This document shows positions 24,101-33,154 of a DNA stretch of 64,000 nucleotides, one piece after another. Source of the DNA: JANXLS01 sp035308565. GTDB lineage: Bacteria; Planctomycetota; SZUA-567; H5-PLA8. The notes below the pieces were generated by a model. That model was given only the letters and a program-made list of their open reading frames with translations, searched no databases and was not told the origin of the DNA. Positions within the stretch are counted from its first letter, which is position 1; each line of letters opens with the position of its first letter. The position numbers and the translations under genes were made by a program. The stretch is from positions 1 through 64,000 of the forward strand of contig DATGGK010000241.1 in assembly GCA_035308565.1 (NCBI GenBank), read 5' to 3'.

Positions 24101-27100
24101 AAATCGACCGTCGCGTAAACAGTATCCAAATCGGGAAAATCTTTTCGCCACAATACGGCGAGCTTTGTCAAATCCACGCAGGTGAGCCGCCCGTTCATGC
24201 GCCCAAGCAAATAATGAAAATCCTGCGTGAATACTGCGCGCTGCTGATGGTCAAGCGGCAGCAGTTTCAACTCCGCCCCCGTTGCGCAATCGTACGTCGT
24301 CACGAACACCTCGTCGCGCCGGCTGTACACGCGCACCAGCGCGCCGCCGCTCACTGAAAATCCGTTCGCAATCGTCCGTTCGTCGATCGTCGCGCGCTCC
24401 CAAATCGGTTTGCCGCTCCACGCATTCCAGGCGCCCACGCGCGCGTCGCTGGCCGCGTACACGCGCTCGCCGCCCGCGCACGCGGTGACGAACGCCTCGC
24501 CTTGCGGCTCGACGCGCCGCTTCGCGCCGCGGCGGTCTTTGAGTTCCACGTCGTTGCTCGCAAGCGTCACGTGCGAGAGCGTTTCGCCGGTGTCGCGGTC
24601 CAGCACCGCGATGTCACGTTCGCCGACCGCCGCCAGCAGTGAGTCGCCGGCGGCCAGGCGTTTGACTTGCGTGCCGACATACGAGCTCCACAAAACTTCG
24701 GGCGTCGAACCGACGGTGAGCGCCTGAATATCGCCATTGAGCCGCGTGTAAACGCGGTTGGGCGGGTCGTCGCTGAAGCGGCTCAGTTGCGGATTTTCCC
24801 CGGGCAGAAAATACGAATACACCAGCACGCCGTTGAGCGCGTCCGGCGGATCGCTTTTTCCCGCGTCGGGATTGGTGATCGTCTCTCCCAGATTTCTGCG
24901 CAGCGAACGCACGACCGCGTCGCGCTTCGTCTTCCACAATCCACCCATCGCCGACAAATCCGGTGGCGCGTCGTGTTCGAAGCGAGTCAATTCGGCCAGC
25001 GCTTCGTCGCGCCGCCCCAATAGTTTCAGCAAGCGAACTCGCGCCGTCAACGCCAGCAGCGCTGAGCCTGCGCTCTTGTTTTTCAGCGCATCCGCGTAAC
25101 GCTGCGCTGCCTCTTCGAGATGCCCTTCCGCTTCCAATCGCCGCGCGTCGTAGTATGGCAGTGCGCTGGCGCTGGTGCTCTCCGCCTCGCCGCTGCTCGT
25201 CGCAAATCCGATTACCGTTCGTTCATTCACAGCGACGATGCGGCTGCTCGTAATCAGCGCGTTCGCGGCTGGTCCGATGCGCGAATCCCACGGCGTCGAA
25301 CCAATGACCATTCCTTTCAACGCATCGACGCGCAGCCACGCGCCGCGCGTCGGAAGATAGAGCACGGCGCCCGACAGCGTCGGCGTTCCTTGCAGAATCT
25401 GCCCTTCTAAAGGCAAGCGCCACGCGGTCACCCCCGTCTCCGCATTCAATGCTGTCACACCGTCGTCGCACGCCAGAATATTTCCGCCCGCGATTCCAGC
25501 CACAAAGCGGCACCCAACCATGTCGCGCTGCCAGATCAAATGGCCGTCGCGCCGGTCAAAGGCCATCACGCCGTTTCCGTCGCGTGGCGCGGCGATGACC
25601 AACTGGCCCAGCACCATCGGCGGCGTCGGCCCGCTTGAAAAAATGTCCCTCATGCGCGCGGACAAATCGAACACGTTCGTCCGCCCGCGCCTCAAGTCGC
25701 CCAGTTGCATGCGCGGGTAACTCGAAACCCAGCGCGCTTCGCCGTTGAACGCATTGATCGCGGCGACCGAGGCGAGCCCGGTTTCGATGTAGATTTCACC
25801 CGCGTCAATCGCCGCCGGCCCGAGATGGTTCGACGCCTGATAATACGCGGCGTCACCCACTTTGATGCCCGTCAGACCGCTCGCCAGCGGACAGCGCCAG
25901 CGCAATCGTCCCGTCTCGACGTCCAATGCCGCAACGCCGTGCACGTCGAAATCGCCCGGCTCGATGTATTCGGCGTAGACCATGCCATAGGCCGCCGCGG
26001 GATCCGAAATCCAAACCAGCTTGCGCAATTCCGTTTGCGCGTCGCTCGACCAGCGCGGCGAACCGCTCGCGGCGTCGAAACATTTCAACGATGAATAGAC
26101 CGACTGCGCGCGCACGATCACTTTTCCGCCAATGATCAGCGGACAGCTCGACGGAAATCCGGTGAACGTGCCGTTCGCGCTTGCGCTGCCGCCGGCCCAC
26201 GTTTGCGTCCAAAGGATGTTGCCCGAATTGAGTTCGATTGCGCGCAACGACTCCATCGCGCCAATGAACACGCGCGTGCCGTCGGTCACCGGATGCGATT
26301 GAAGATGCGGCGGGCCGTCGATGCCGAACGTGCTCCGCGCACGCTCCAGCGCCCCCGACGCAATCACCGGCTGCGCCCAGACCACGCCGCCCGGTTCCGG
26401 CGCCGGGCCGCGCAGCGCGCCCGTGCGCGTCAGTCCGCCCATGAAACGCAGTTGATCGCCTTCGCCGTGCTCGGTCGTGCTGACTTCCGCAACATGTTTC
26501 TTCAGGCGTTCCGCGAGCGCTGAGCCGGTAGTGGGTTCGCCTTTGAGCTTCACGCTTACGGAAGCAAATTCCGCGGCCAAACGCTTGAGCGCGGCCTCGC
26601 CTTCCGCCTTCTGTCCATGCTGCGCCTGGGCGAGCGCAAGCTTCGCGAGCGCCAGCGCGCTTTGCTCCGGCGTCAGCGGTTCGCGCAGCAGCGTTTGATA
26701 TAGCGACGCCGCCTGCCCGTAGTGTCCGCGGTCGAAATACAAATCGCCCGCGCGCCCCAGCGCCGCGCGCGATTCGTTCGTGTGCGGAAATTCAAGCGCC
26801 GCCTTTTCAAGCTCCGCCGGATCGTTCTCGGCCACGGCTTTCAAACGCTTCGCCGCCGCTTCGCCCACCACCTTCTGATACACATCGCGCTGCGCCGGCG
26901 GCATCGCGTCCAGCATCGCGCGAATGTATTCGCGCGCGCCGACGAAGCGCATCGCGAACGGCGTTTCGTGCACTTTCACCAGCGAATTCGAGGAGTTGCG
27001 CAGAATCTCGCTCAATCCACGCATCGCTTTTTCCACGTCGTCAGGCGCGCCATCGAGCTGCCGCTTTACCGCGTCCAGCAGCGCTTGAACGTCGCGCGAG

Positions 27101-30100
27101 CCTTCGAAACCGACGCGCTCCGGCCGGTAACTGCGCGCCCATTCCAGACCCGGGGACACCAACTGCCGCGCTTCGTCCGGCAATCTTCCTTCGCGCGCGC
27201 AGCGTTCGAAAAACGGCAGCGCCGCCTGGCTCAGTCCAAATTCCCAGCGCAGCACGCCGCGCCACGCCACGCATTGCGCCGCTTCGCCGAGCGGCAGCGG
27301 ATGCCGGTTGCTCGCGTCGCGCAGAACAACGTCCGCGGCAGTAATATCCCCTTCGCGCACCAATGCGCGCGCCAGCACGCGCGAAAGCTCCAGCGCCTTT
27401 TGCGCGCGACCTTGATAATCGGCGCCGTCTTCAAGCCGCTGCAACGCGCTCCGCAGCGCGCGAATCGACTGCGCGTCCTGATTCATCTCATGCAAAATCT
27501 GCGACGCCCAAATCAACTGGTCGAACGCAAACCAGCGTTGATCGTCATAGAGGTGGCTGACCGCGTTGGAAAACGCAATCAGCGCTTCCGGGCCGGTGCG
27601 CCGCGCCATCGCGTCGCGCAGGCCATTGAGCTCCCCCATGCGGTCGGCCATGCTCACTGGAAATTGCCGCGCCGCCAGCGCCGTGCAATACAGCAGCATC
27701 GCCAACTGCGGCTCCGTTCCAATCCGCGCGCGCAGCGGCACCGCGCCTTCGGCCGGCATTTCCACGCGCACCATCAAGCGATGCCGTCCTTTTTCGAAAT
27801 GAATCGGAAGGCGATCGGCTTCGATCTTGTACACATCTGCGCTCAAGTCGTGGCCGATCGGTTTGCCGTCAACCCACGCGGCCCACGTGCCCGCGTTCGA
27901 AAGATGAATTTGCGTGTCGCCGGAAACAGACACATCAAACTCGCGCGCAAGATACGCTACTTGAGCGTCGCCGGCAAAGCGCCGCACGTCGAAACCAAAT
28001 TCGCCGCGCTCGGTCTTGTCGGCTTCCGGCTCGATCTCCGTCCAGCCTTTGTCGCCATAGCGCGCGTTCGATTCCGAATTGGTTTCAGGTCCTTTCACAT
28101 CGCCGTCCGCGGCATTGCCGCCGCGCTTGAAGGCGACGATGCGCCACTTCCCGGCCCACACCGGATCGCCGCATTTTTCGCGCAATCTATTCCACGCTTC
28201 CTCGCGGAATTGATTTTGATCTTTGATCTCGTTCTTGTTTTTATCAAAGAGCGGCAGCGAAATTGGATGCGCCTGATTGAGCACGAAGTAGTACGACGCA
28301 TCCGCATCCGACGCGAGCAGCGCCATCGACGCCGCGCCCCACGCCGTGCCAAACGCGCGCTCGTAATTCTTGCTCTGCAAATCGGACTTCGCGTCCTGTA
28401 CGACTAGTTTCACGGCCGTATTTTTCGCGCCCGGCAGCATCTCAATGGCGCCCAAAATCGAATTCACCGCGCGTGTTTGTTCCGCGGGATTCGCGGATGG
28501 ATTTCCGCGCGAAGCCTGCCGTTCATACTCCCAGCGCCAAATTCCGCTTTCAAGCGCTGCGATGGCGCGGTCGTCGGATTTTAATTCCTGCATCGCGGCT
28601 ATTTCGTCGAGCGTCGCCAGAAATTCGCCGCGCGCGCCCGATTCGGCCAGCGCGCCCGCGATCACTTGCGTCATCTCCACGGCGCTCAATGGGCCGCCCT
28701 GAGCACTCCACTTTTTTAAGCGCTCGCGCGCAGCCGCGGCGTGGCCAGCCAGCGTTTCAAAACGCAGCACCGCGCGCATCGCGCTGGCCGCGCTGTCTTC
28801 GTGCGGATATGCGGCGAGATATTCTTCCGCTGTTTTCATCGCGCTGTCGAAATCGCGCAGAAACGCGTACACGCGCAATTTTCCCTCGAACGCGCGCAAG
28901 CGGCTCTCTTGATCATTTTTGAGCGCGCTCAGCGCCGCGCTGTATCCTGCCAGCGCGCCGCGAAAATCGAACGACTCTTCGCGCCGCCGCGCAAGATCAA
29001 GCAGCGCATGCGCCGGCCGCCAATCCGCCGATGGTACCGGAAAATACTCCAGCATTTTTTGGAGCAAGCCAATGCGGTATGCCGGATCGTTGCGCTCCAC
29101 GCGGCAATAAAATGCCTGATCGCCGCGCACCATCCGCAGCGCGACTTTGAGCGTGTTTTTGCCTTTGTTGAATCGCACCGGCAAGCCGCTGCGATCCTTC
29201 ACCGGATGCCGCTCGCGCCACCACTCGTTTCCGTCGCTGGCGTAGATCGGAAGGTTGTTGACTAATATTTTGCTCGGCTCAACCGAATCGAACCAGAGCA
29301 TCGCTTCGCCCGACACAGGCCAATCGATCTCGGTCTTGAGCAGCATTGTCGAATTCTTCGCCGTCGGCACGCTTTCGCGCAGATCGAGCAGCGGATCTTC
29401 TTCGTCCTCCGGTTTGGTCCACGTGCCGAATTTCGCGTTGCGGCCTGCCGCATCTTTGATCGCGGCCCAATTGTCGTTCTGCACCCATTCCTTCGAATTC
29501 CAAAACGCGCTGTCGGTCGCCGGTGACAGGTAATTCCACGTGCGCGGAATCTGCGCCGGCTCCAGCGCAGCCAGCGTCTGGTCCCACGTTTCTTTTTTGG
29601 CAAGATCAGGACCGTCCGGCTTGATCGCGGGCGGCCTGGCAACAATGCTCAGATCGGAAAAATACGATTTGTTCGTCGAGCGCGCATCTTTGTACGCGTC
29701 GTTGCACAAATCCGGATTGTCGCCCGTGAATCCGCGCCCGAGCATGATCTTCGGCGCCGCGCCCGGCGCGCCGGGGCGGGCGTCAATTTGCGCGATGCGC
29801 CGCCAGTTCGCTCCGTCGGGACTCACGTAAAAGGCCAGATTGCGCGACACGAGCAGCACACGCACGAACACTTCCTTGCCCCAGAATTTCTGCTCGCCCA
29901 TGTGAGCGTCGCGCATCACGTTGGATTCCGTAAATGCGACTTCATTGCCGTCGTGCGCCCATCCATAATAGAGGTAGTTGTCATGCGTCGCGCGAAAATA
30001 GGCGTAGTTCTTCGCGTCCCAATAAAGATAGAGGCCCGGAAAGCCCGCGCCGTCGTTGCCCTGCGACGCGCGAATGCGCACGCTCACCAACAGCGGTTCG

Positions 30101-30357
30101 TCGTCGCTTCCGTTCGCGGGCAGATTGAAATTGAGGTGCGCGTATCGGTTGGTCTCGCCGACCAGCAGAATGCCGTCTGGGGTCGACGCGATGCTGCCTT
30201 TGGAATTGTGCGAAATGACGAAGCTGAGGGCGTCGGGTAATTTGCCGGAGCGAAGCGAATCGTTAAAATCCAGCGCAACGGCGCAACGAAGCAAGCTCAA
30301 TAGAAAAACAAACGGCAGCGACCAAGCGCAACGCGCCGGTCTTTTGCAAAACGTCAT
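21172..30357 (-). CDS. 3061-residue secreted multidomain protein: TPR, two PQQ-type beta-propellers, CBM9-like domain
   Basis: The start at 30357 has GAGGT upstream and signal peptide MTFCKRPARCAWSLPFVFLLSLLRCAVA. Approximate layout: 1-230 LamG/DUF1349-like sandwich; 330-430 DUF-like beta domain (WWRERHPVKDRSGLPVRF); 440-1330 helical TPR-like repeats interrupted by a beta domain near 800-930; 1340-1700 first PQQ-type propeller (RVFIGAMESLRAIELNSGNILWTQTW and similar W-motif blades); more TPR; 1850-2260 second propeller; 2300-2520 CBM9/DOMON-like domain (ARIDGDLSEWSTTEPIVL, GDRVRIVMDARD); 2520-2600 TPR (VIALAPGSAEALKFMRLILL); final ~150 residues a beta domain (MEWRVLGPFSAVG, VISIWVNGKRV). It is uninterrupted over 9.2 kb, so under selection. 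Probably an extracellular binding scaffold. The substrate is unknown. Confidence 0.85.
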   Translation of the reverse strand: MTFCKRPARCAWSLPFVFLLSLLRCAVALDFNDSLRSGKLPDALSFVISHNSKGSIASTPDGILLVGETNRYAHLNFNLPANGSDDEPLLVSVRIRASQGNDGAGFPGLYLYWDAKNYAYFRATHDNYLYYGWAHDGNEVAFTESNVMRDAHMGEQKFWGKEVFVRVLLVSRNLAFYVSPDGANWRRIAQIDARPGAPGAAPKIMLGRGFTGDNPDLCNDAYKDARSTNKSYFSDLSIVARPPAIKPDGPDLAKKETWDQTLAALEPAQIPRTWNYLSPATDSAFWNSKEWVQNDNWAAIKDAAGRNAKFGTWTKPEDEEDPLLDLRESVPTAKNSTMLLKTEIDWPVSGEAMLWFDSVEPSKILVNNLPIYASDGNEWWRERHPVKDRSGLPVRFNKGKNTLKVALRMVRGDQAFYCRVERNDPAYRIGLLQKMLEYFPVPSADWRPAHALLDLARRREESFDFRGALAGYSAALSALKNDQESRLRAFEGKLRVYAFLRDFDSAMKTAEEYLAAYPHEDSAASAMRAVLRFETLAGHAAAARERLKKWSAQGGPLSAVEMTQVIAGALAESGARGEFLATLDEIAAMQELKSDDRAIAALESGIWRWEYERQASRGNPSANPAEQTRAVNSILGAIEMLPGAKNTAVKLVVQDAKSDLQSKNYERAFGTAWGAASMALLASDADASYYFVLNQAHPISLPLFDKNKNEIKDQNQFREEAWNRLREKCGDPVWAGKWRIVAFKRGGNAADGDVKGPETNSESNARYGDKGWTEIEPEADKTERGEFGFDVRRFAGDAQVAYLAREFDVSVSGDTQIHLSNAGTWAAWVDGKPIGHDLSADVYKIEADRLPIHFEKGRHRLMVRVEMPAEGAVPLRARIGTEPQLAMLLYCTALAARQFPVSMADRMGELNGLRDAMARRTGPEALIAFSNAVSHLYDDQRWFAFDQLIWASQILHEMNQDAQSIRALRSALQRLEDGADYQGRAQKALELSRVLARALVREGDITAADVVLRDASNRHPLPLGEAAQCVAWRGVLRWEFGLSQAALPFFERCAREGRLPDEARQLVSPGLEWARSYRPERVGFEGSRDVQALLDAVKRQLDGAPDDVEKAMRGLSEILRNSSNSLVKVHETPFAMRFVGAREYIRAMLDAMPPAQRDVYQKVVGEAAAKRLKAVAENDPAELEKAALEFPHTNESRAALGRAGDLYFDRGHYGQAASLYQTLLREPLTPEQSALALAKLALAQAQHGQKAEGEAALKRLAAEFASVSVKLKGEPTTGSALAERLKKHVAEVSTTEHGEGDQLRFMGGLTRTGALRGPAPEPGGVVWAQPVIASGALERARSTFGIDGPPHLQSHPVTDGTRVFIGAMESLRAIELNSGNILWTQTWAGGSASANGTFTGFPSSCPLIIGGKVIVRAQSVYSSLKCFDAASGSPRWSSDAQTELRKLVWISDPAAAYGMVYAEYIEPGDFDVHGVAALDVETGRLRWRCPLASGLTGIKVGDAAYYQASNHLGPAAIDAGEIYIETGLASVAAINAFNGEARWVSSYPRMQLGDLRRGRTNVFDLSARMRDIFSSGPTPPMVLGQLVIAAPRDGNGVMAFDRRDGHLIWQRDMVGCRFVAGIAGGNILACDDGVTALNAETGVTAWRLPLEGQILQGTPTLSGAVLYLPTRGAWLRVDALKGMVIGSTPWDSRIGPAANALITSSRIVAVNERTVIGFATSSGEAESTSASALPYYDARRLEAEGHLEEAAQRYADALKNKSAGSALLALTARVRLLKLLGRRDEALAELTRFEHDAPPDLSAMGGLWKTKRDAVVRSLRRNLGETITNPDAGKSDPPDALNGVLVYSYFLPGENPQLSRFSDDPPNRVYTRLNGDIQALTVGSTPEVLWSSYVGTQVKRLAAGDSLLAAVGERDIAVLDRDTGETLSHVTLASNDVELKDRRGAKRRVEPQGEAFVTACAGGERVYAASDARVGAWNAWSGKPIWERATIDERTIANGFSVSGGALVRVYSRRDEVFVTTYDCATGAELKLLPLDHQQRAVFTQDFHYLLGRMNGRLTCVDLTKLAVLWRKDFPDLDTVYATVDFTPDGIIRYAGPSRRDGNRHIVRYIDTATGNDAAPEFTDAQGVESDRGQYAITERGYKISRLKAGANGGVETVWTLKPQQENGADFSFARAFIAGPLFHCVFVRAFDNGNREQFFVRTLSWDSGQRVMEQVLPGTPLSGINASTGQRFLASTFIQAGGSLAYTTKEGIFFVRPRGATVAQAAESFQAELNDPAAVPERIKDVRRGLAGIEQPEAMTFITPANARIDGDLSEWSTTEPIVLSHRSDYVPLSEGAVWDGAGKLSAKIYTGWSREGVTVAVDVTDGSPCSPRPGAETTTGDRVRIVMDARDGENSAIDPNECFVGTLALVNGASFFTQESGAVSDNGVRAEGKAAPSVSGRGRQYEVFVPWAVLRRDSIERASDRREVRLGVAVYDGDESGTRGALQWGAGVTMPSAVPMWLGRLTLLDVSAEKVERYRQVIALAPGSAEALKFMRLILLSKRGPEAENERIQELEKFISEHPQSANTAKALSLLRETLRRIGEKNGAGRVEKFAKKANVPESIHHALDDGFHVWVYPDPHKPPQMIMFQFSNLDYTSGTQRAYWGLPTVGWGREGTLSLKKLGEIPKPGEWTELRVSALDFDLETLEIKTFALTASGGQVYFDRAACTAGGKETVLFDDSLPANWTTQFSEIKFVGQPHHDGAKSLTFVAPFQTDVYNTHFYLKNNQPIIDFQGVRMADEAVKNPAKYQETCRKAAQIIHDTPEGLAFLRRAMEMTEGDEKTRCAKAVAELRDFMKRNMGSPNAYDALHLARSYFERCEAQDPMAKCAEFIADVKPPLNAVRAFYGDFAPGWMEWRVLGPFSAVGERRGMETSMEPERAVDLAFKSQNMGREIAWKKISGKNKNNDPVIDLRAQMGAERESYRGPYFGYAYTKFNCPTARKALLAFGADDVISIWVNGKRVVNELYTSARKDKETAEVQLRSGENEILIKVGVQRDRLLLVFRLADLDGRPFDDVRNE

Positions 30358-30447
30358 GTCAACCTCGTGGGCATTTCATTCAAGAGCAATGCAGCGCGTG
30401 AACGCGCTGGTTTTCTCTATATAGATACACCGCAACGCAACAGCTAG

Positions 30448-30503
30448 GGCGGGCTGCCAGCCCGCCGAATCTCGCGGTTTTTGGACGGGCTGGCAGCCCG
30501 TCC
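30448..30503. repeat. Two dispersed hairpins (GGCGGGCTG and GGACGGGCTG type)
   Basis: GGCGGGCTGCCAGCCCGCC (30448-30466, 9-bp stem) and a second hairpin 30483-30503 whose 10-bp arm is GGACGGGCTG, the latter followed by TAC. They lie in the 160-base gap between the ClC stop and the giant-protein start, and may act as a terminator or be a mobile repeat. Confidence 0.75.
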
Positions 30504-30517
30504 TACTATTTGACGCG

Positions 30518-32650
30518 TCATCGTTTTTTCTCTTCAGGCGGCTCTTCCAGCAGATCCATCCCCGGCTGTCCCGCGTTGGTCGGCGGCGGCATGATGCGCT
30601 TCCCGCGCCAGCTCGCGTACGGATCGCGCTTCTGCTGCTCGGCGGGATGATCGAAGACATTCGAACCGTGGCTTTCGCTGGCGTCCAGCGCGCGGATCGC
30701 GTTCAGGCGTTTGTGATACGCCGAAATCAAATCGCGGCGGCTGAGCATCGCCACGACGCGCGCCGTGCCCACCGGCCCGCGCGGCGGCAGCACCGCTTTC
30801 GAGATGCGCGAGTGCGACGACTCCATTCCCGGCTCGGCGGATTCAACGACCGGAATCTCATCGACATTTTGTTGCGTGAGAAGGCGCAGCGCTTCGTCGA
30901 GCGTCGTTTTCATCCCAACGCAGGGCGGATTTGAAATGCCCAAATCGCCGGCGACCACCAGCGGCGCGACGCCAGGCTCGCTCATGACCTGGCGCAAATC
31001 GCCCAGCGAAAAAACGCCCACCAAATAACCGCGTTCATCGACCGTCGCGAACACCGATTTTGTGCTGCCTTTGATCCGTTCCATGATCGTGTCCAGCGTC
31101 ATGTTCACCGGAATCGTCTCCGGTTTTTGCGTTCCGGTTATGGCTTCCTCGACGGCAATGCCTTCGAGCACGTCGATCAGGAAATCGCCGCGGTGCGCGG
31201 GCGAATCGGCGATGCCGCGGACTTGTTCCTGATTGAGCGTGAATGAGCGGCTGACGATATACGCGGACGCGCAGGTCAGCATCAGCGGCACGACCAGCCC
31301 GTACGAACCGGTGATCTCGCTGACCATGACCAGGCTGGCGATGGGCGTTTTTGTGGCCGCGGCAAACGCGCCGCCCATGCCGACGAGAATCATTCCGCCG
31401 CGCGCGTTGGGCGAGAGCGCCAGCCAGCGCGGAATCCAGCCGCCGTCGTCGAGCGCGCGCAAAAATTTCGCGTAGGCCGCGCCGGTCACGCCACCGAGAA
31501 AAAGCGTCGGAAAAAGCACGCCGCCCGAACCGCCGGAACCGATGGTGAGGCTCGTCGCGAGAATTTTTGCGAGAATGATTACGCACAGAAATCCGGCGAG
31601 TTTCCACGTCGTCCACGAATCGACGGGACTGACGTTGAGCGCGCTATCCACAACCGTCTGCAAATACGTATACCCGCCGGCCATGATGTGCTGCGGCTGC
31701 GAGCCGCCGAGCGTCTGCGGCGTTGAGCTTTGCACGCCGGAAATGCTCCCCGCCAGCAAAAGCGCCAGCGCGCCCAGCGCCAGGCCGCCCAGCGCAGGCT
31801 TCAACACACGCGGAACGGGCAGCGGATGAAACACGCGCTTTTCCAGAGTGAACAGCGTTTTGACGAAAAGAAACGCGACCAGCGCGCAGAGCAAACTCAA
31901 GACGGCGTAATGCAGCAATTCGCTCCACGCATTTCCGCCCGCAGTTGGAAACGCGAGCGGCGCTTTATCGTGGCCAAGATTCAAAATCCGATCGTAGCCA
32001 AAAAAAGACGTGAAGACCGAGTAGGCCGTGACGGAGCTGATCACGCCCGGCATCACGGCATCGTGTTCAAAATCCGGTTCGCGATAAAGCACTTCCGCGG
32101 CGAAGAGCGCGCCGCCCAGCGGCGCTTTGAAGATCGCGCCGATGCCGCCGGCCACGCCCGCGAGCATCAATATGCGGCGGTCGCGCACGGAAAGTTTGAG
32201 CAGCGTGCCGAGCGTCGAACCGAAGCCCGCGCCGATCTGCGCGATCGGGCCTTCTTTTCCCGCGGAGCCGCCGCTGCCGATGGTGAGCACCGAGCAGACA
32301 CCCTTCACAATCGGCGTGCGCGCGCGAATCGCGCCTTTGTCGCGGTGAAACGCGCGGATGACGGCGTCCGTGCCGTGGCCGCTGGCTTCAGGCGCCAGCC
32401 AAAGGCACAGCGCGCCGGAGACCGCTCCGCCGAGCGCCGGCACCAGCAGCAAGGCCCACCATTGCCCGGTGCCGCTGAACAGCCAGCCCGCCAGCAATTT
32501 CGCATGAAGCCAATTGAGCGCCGCTTCGAACGCGACCGCGCCCAGCCCGGAGACGACGCCGACGAGCACGCACAGCATCAGCAGGCGGAACCACGTTTCC
32601 AAATGAAAAAAGCGAGCGATGCGCTCGAGGCGTTGGCGAAGACTGCGCAT
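30518..32650 (-). CDS. ClC-family chloride channel/transporter with C-terminal CBS pair
   Basis: 710 residues. Membrane domain ~20-490 with ClC signatures: GSGGS (125-129), GKEGP with gating Glu133, LGGALFAAEV (179-187), GSGGSGGVLFPTLFLGG (371-387) and SEITGSYGLVVP with Tyr450. CBS domains follow (about 515-575 and 590-670; TLDTIMERIKGSTKSVFATVDERG; GMKTTLDEALRLLTQQNVDEIPVV), which in this family bind adenine nucleotides. The residue after Glu186 is Val187, where E. coli ClC-ec1 has the proton glutamate Glu203. The family moves chloride across the inner membrane, either as a channel or as a H+/Cl- antiporter. The tail is charged (LLEEPPEEKKR). The minus-strand GNAT/aldehyde dehydrogenase pair is 54 bases upstream. 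Confidence 0.92.
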   Translation of the reverse strand: MRSLRQRLERIARFFHLETWFRLLMLCVLVGVVSGLGAVAFEAALNWLHAKLLAGWLFSGTGQWWALLLVPALGGAVSGALCLWLAPEASGHGTDAVIRAFHRDKGAIRARTPIVKGVCSVLTIGSGGSAGKEGPIAQIGAGFGSTLGTLLKLSVRDRRILMLAGVAGGIGAIFKAPLGGALFAAEVLYREPDFEHDAVMPGVISSVTAYSVFTSFFGYDRILNLGHDKAPLAFPTAGGNAWSELLHYAVLSLLCALVAFLFVKTLFTLEKRVFHPLPVPRVLKPALGGLALGALALLLAGSISGVQSSTPQTLGGSQPQHIMAGGYTYLQTVVDSALNVSPVDSWTTWKLAGFLCVIILAKILATSLTIGSGGSGGVLFPTLFLGGVTGAAYAKFLRALDDGGWIPRWLALSPNARGGMILVGMGGAFAAATKTPIASLVMVSEITGSYGLVVPLMLTCASAYIVSRSFTLNQEQVRGIADSPAHRGDFLIDVLEGIAVEEAITGTQKPETIPVNMTLDTIMERIKGSTKSVFATVDERGYLVGVFSLGDLRQVMSEPGVAPLVVAGDLGISNPPCVGMKTTLDEALRLLTQQNVDEIPVVESAEPGMESSHSRISKAVLPPRGPVGTARVVAMLSRRDLISAYHKRLNAIRALDASESHGSNVFDHPAEQQKRDPYASWRGKRIMPPPTNAGQPGMDLLEEPPEEKKR

Positions 32651-32704
32651 GATGCGCCGATTTTAGCCGGAACGGCGCTGATTACAAACTCGACGCGATC
32701 AAAC

Positions 32705-33154
32705 TCACGCCGGGCCGCCAAGATCCTTCGTCAGAAAAAACTTCGCGTGCCCCATCGAATCCCAATCGGCAATCTCGGCGGCGATTTTGTAGCCGAGGCG
32801 AATGTAGAACTGCGGCGCCTGGTACGACATCGTATCGACGAAGACGTGCGTGCAGCCGCGCGCAATCGCGTCGCGTTCGGCCTCCGCCATCAGCGCCTTT
32901 CCAACGCCGTTCTTTCGATGCTCCGGATTCACCGCGAGAATGGAAATCTTCAGCCACTTGACATGCGTTTCGCCAAGCAGGCCGCCAATCAGTCCCGATT
33001 CGTCGCTGGCAAAAACACGCAGCGGCACCGATGCATTCATTTCGCGCAGCGGACTGTTCTCCAGATTGAACGCGCGCAGCCAGCCCAGCACGGATTCCGC
33101 GCGCGGATCGCCGGCATCGGCGGTGACGTGGAGTTCAAACGCGGAGTGGCTCAT
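32705..33154 (-). CDS. GNAT-family N-acetyltransferase
   Basis: 149 residues. The start at 33154 overlaps the aldehyde dehydrogenase stop (ATGA). ISILAVNPEHRKNGVGKALMAEAERDA is motif A of GNAT enzymes, with the acetyl-CoA pyrophosphate loop RKNGVG. CTHVFVDTMSYQAPQFYIRLGYKIAAEI is motif B with the usual aromatic near the thiol site. Members acetylate amines of small molecules or protein N-termini; the substrate is unknown. Coupled translation with the dehydrogenase suggests a joint role, perhaps in clearing a reactive amine or aldehyde, but this is speculation. Confidence 0.82.
   Translation of the reverse strand: MSHSAFELHVTADAGDPRAESVLGWLRAFNLENSPLREMNASVPLRVFASDESGLIGGLLGETHVKWLKISILAVNPEHRKNGVGKALMAEAERDAIARGCTHVFVDTMSYQAPQFYIRLGYKIAAEIADWDSMGHAKFFLTKDLGGPA

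Noticed and set aside
22660..24357. 565-codon plus-strand frame inside the giant gene
   Set aside because: Antisense of the propeller/CBM9 coding region; Arg/His/Ala-rich with no family likeness.
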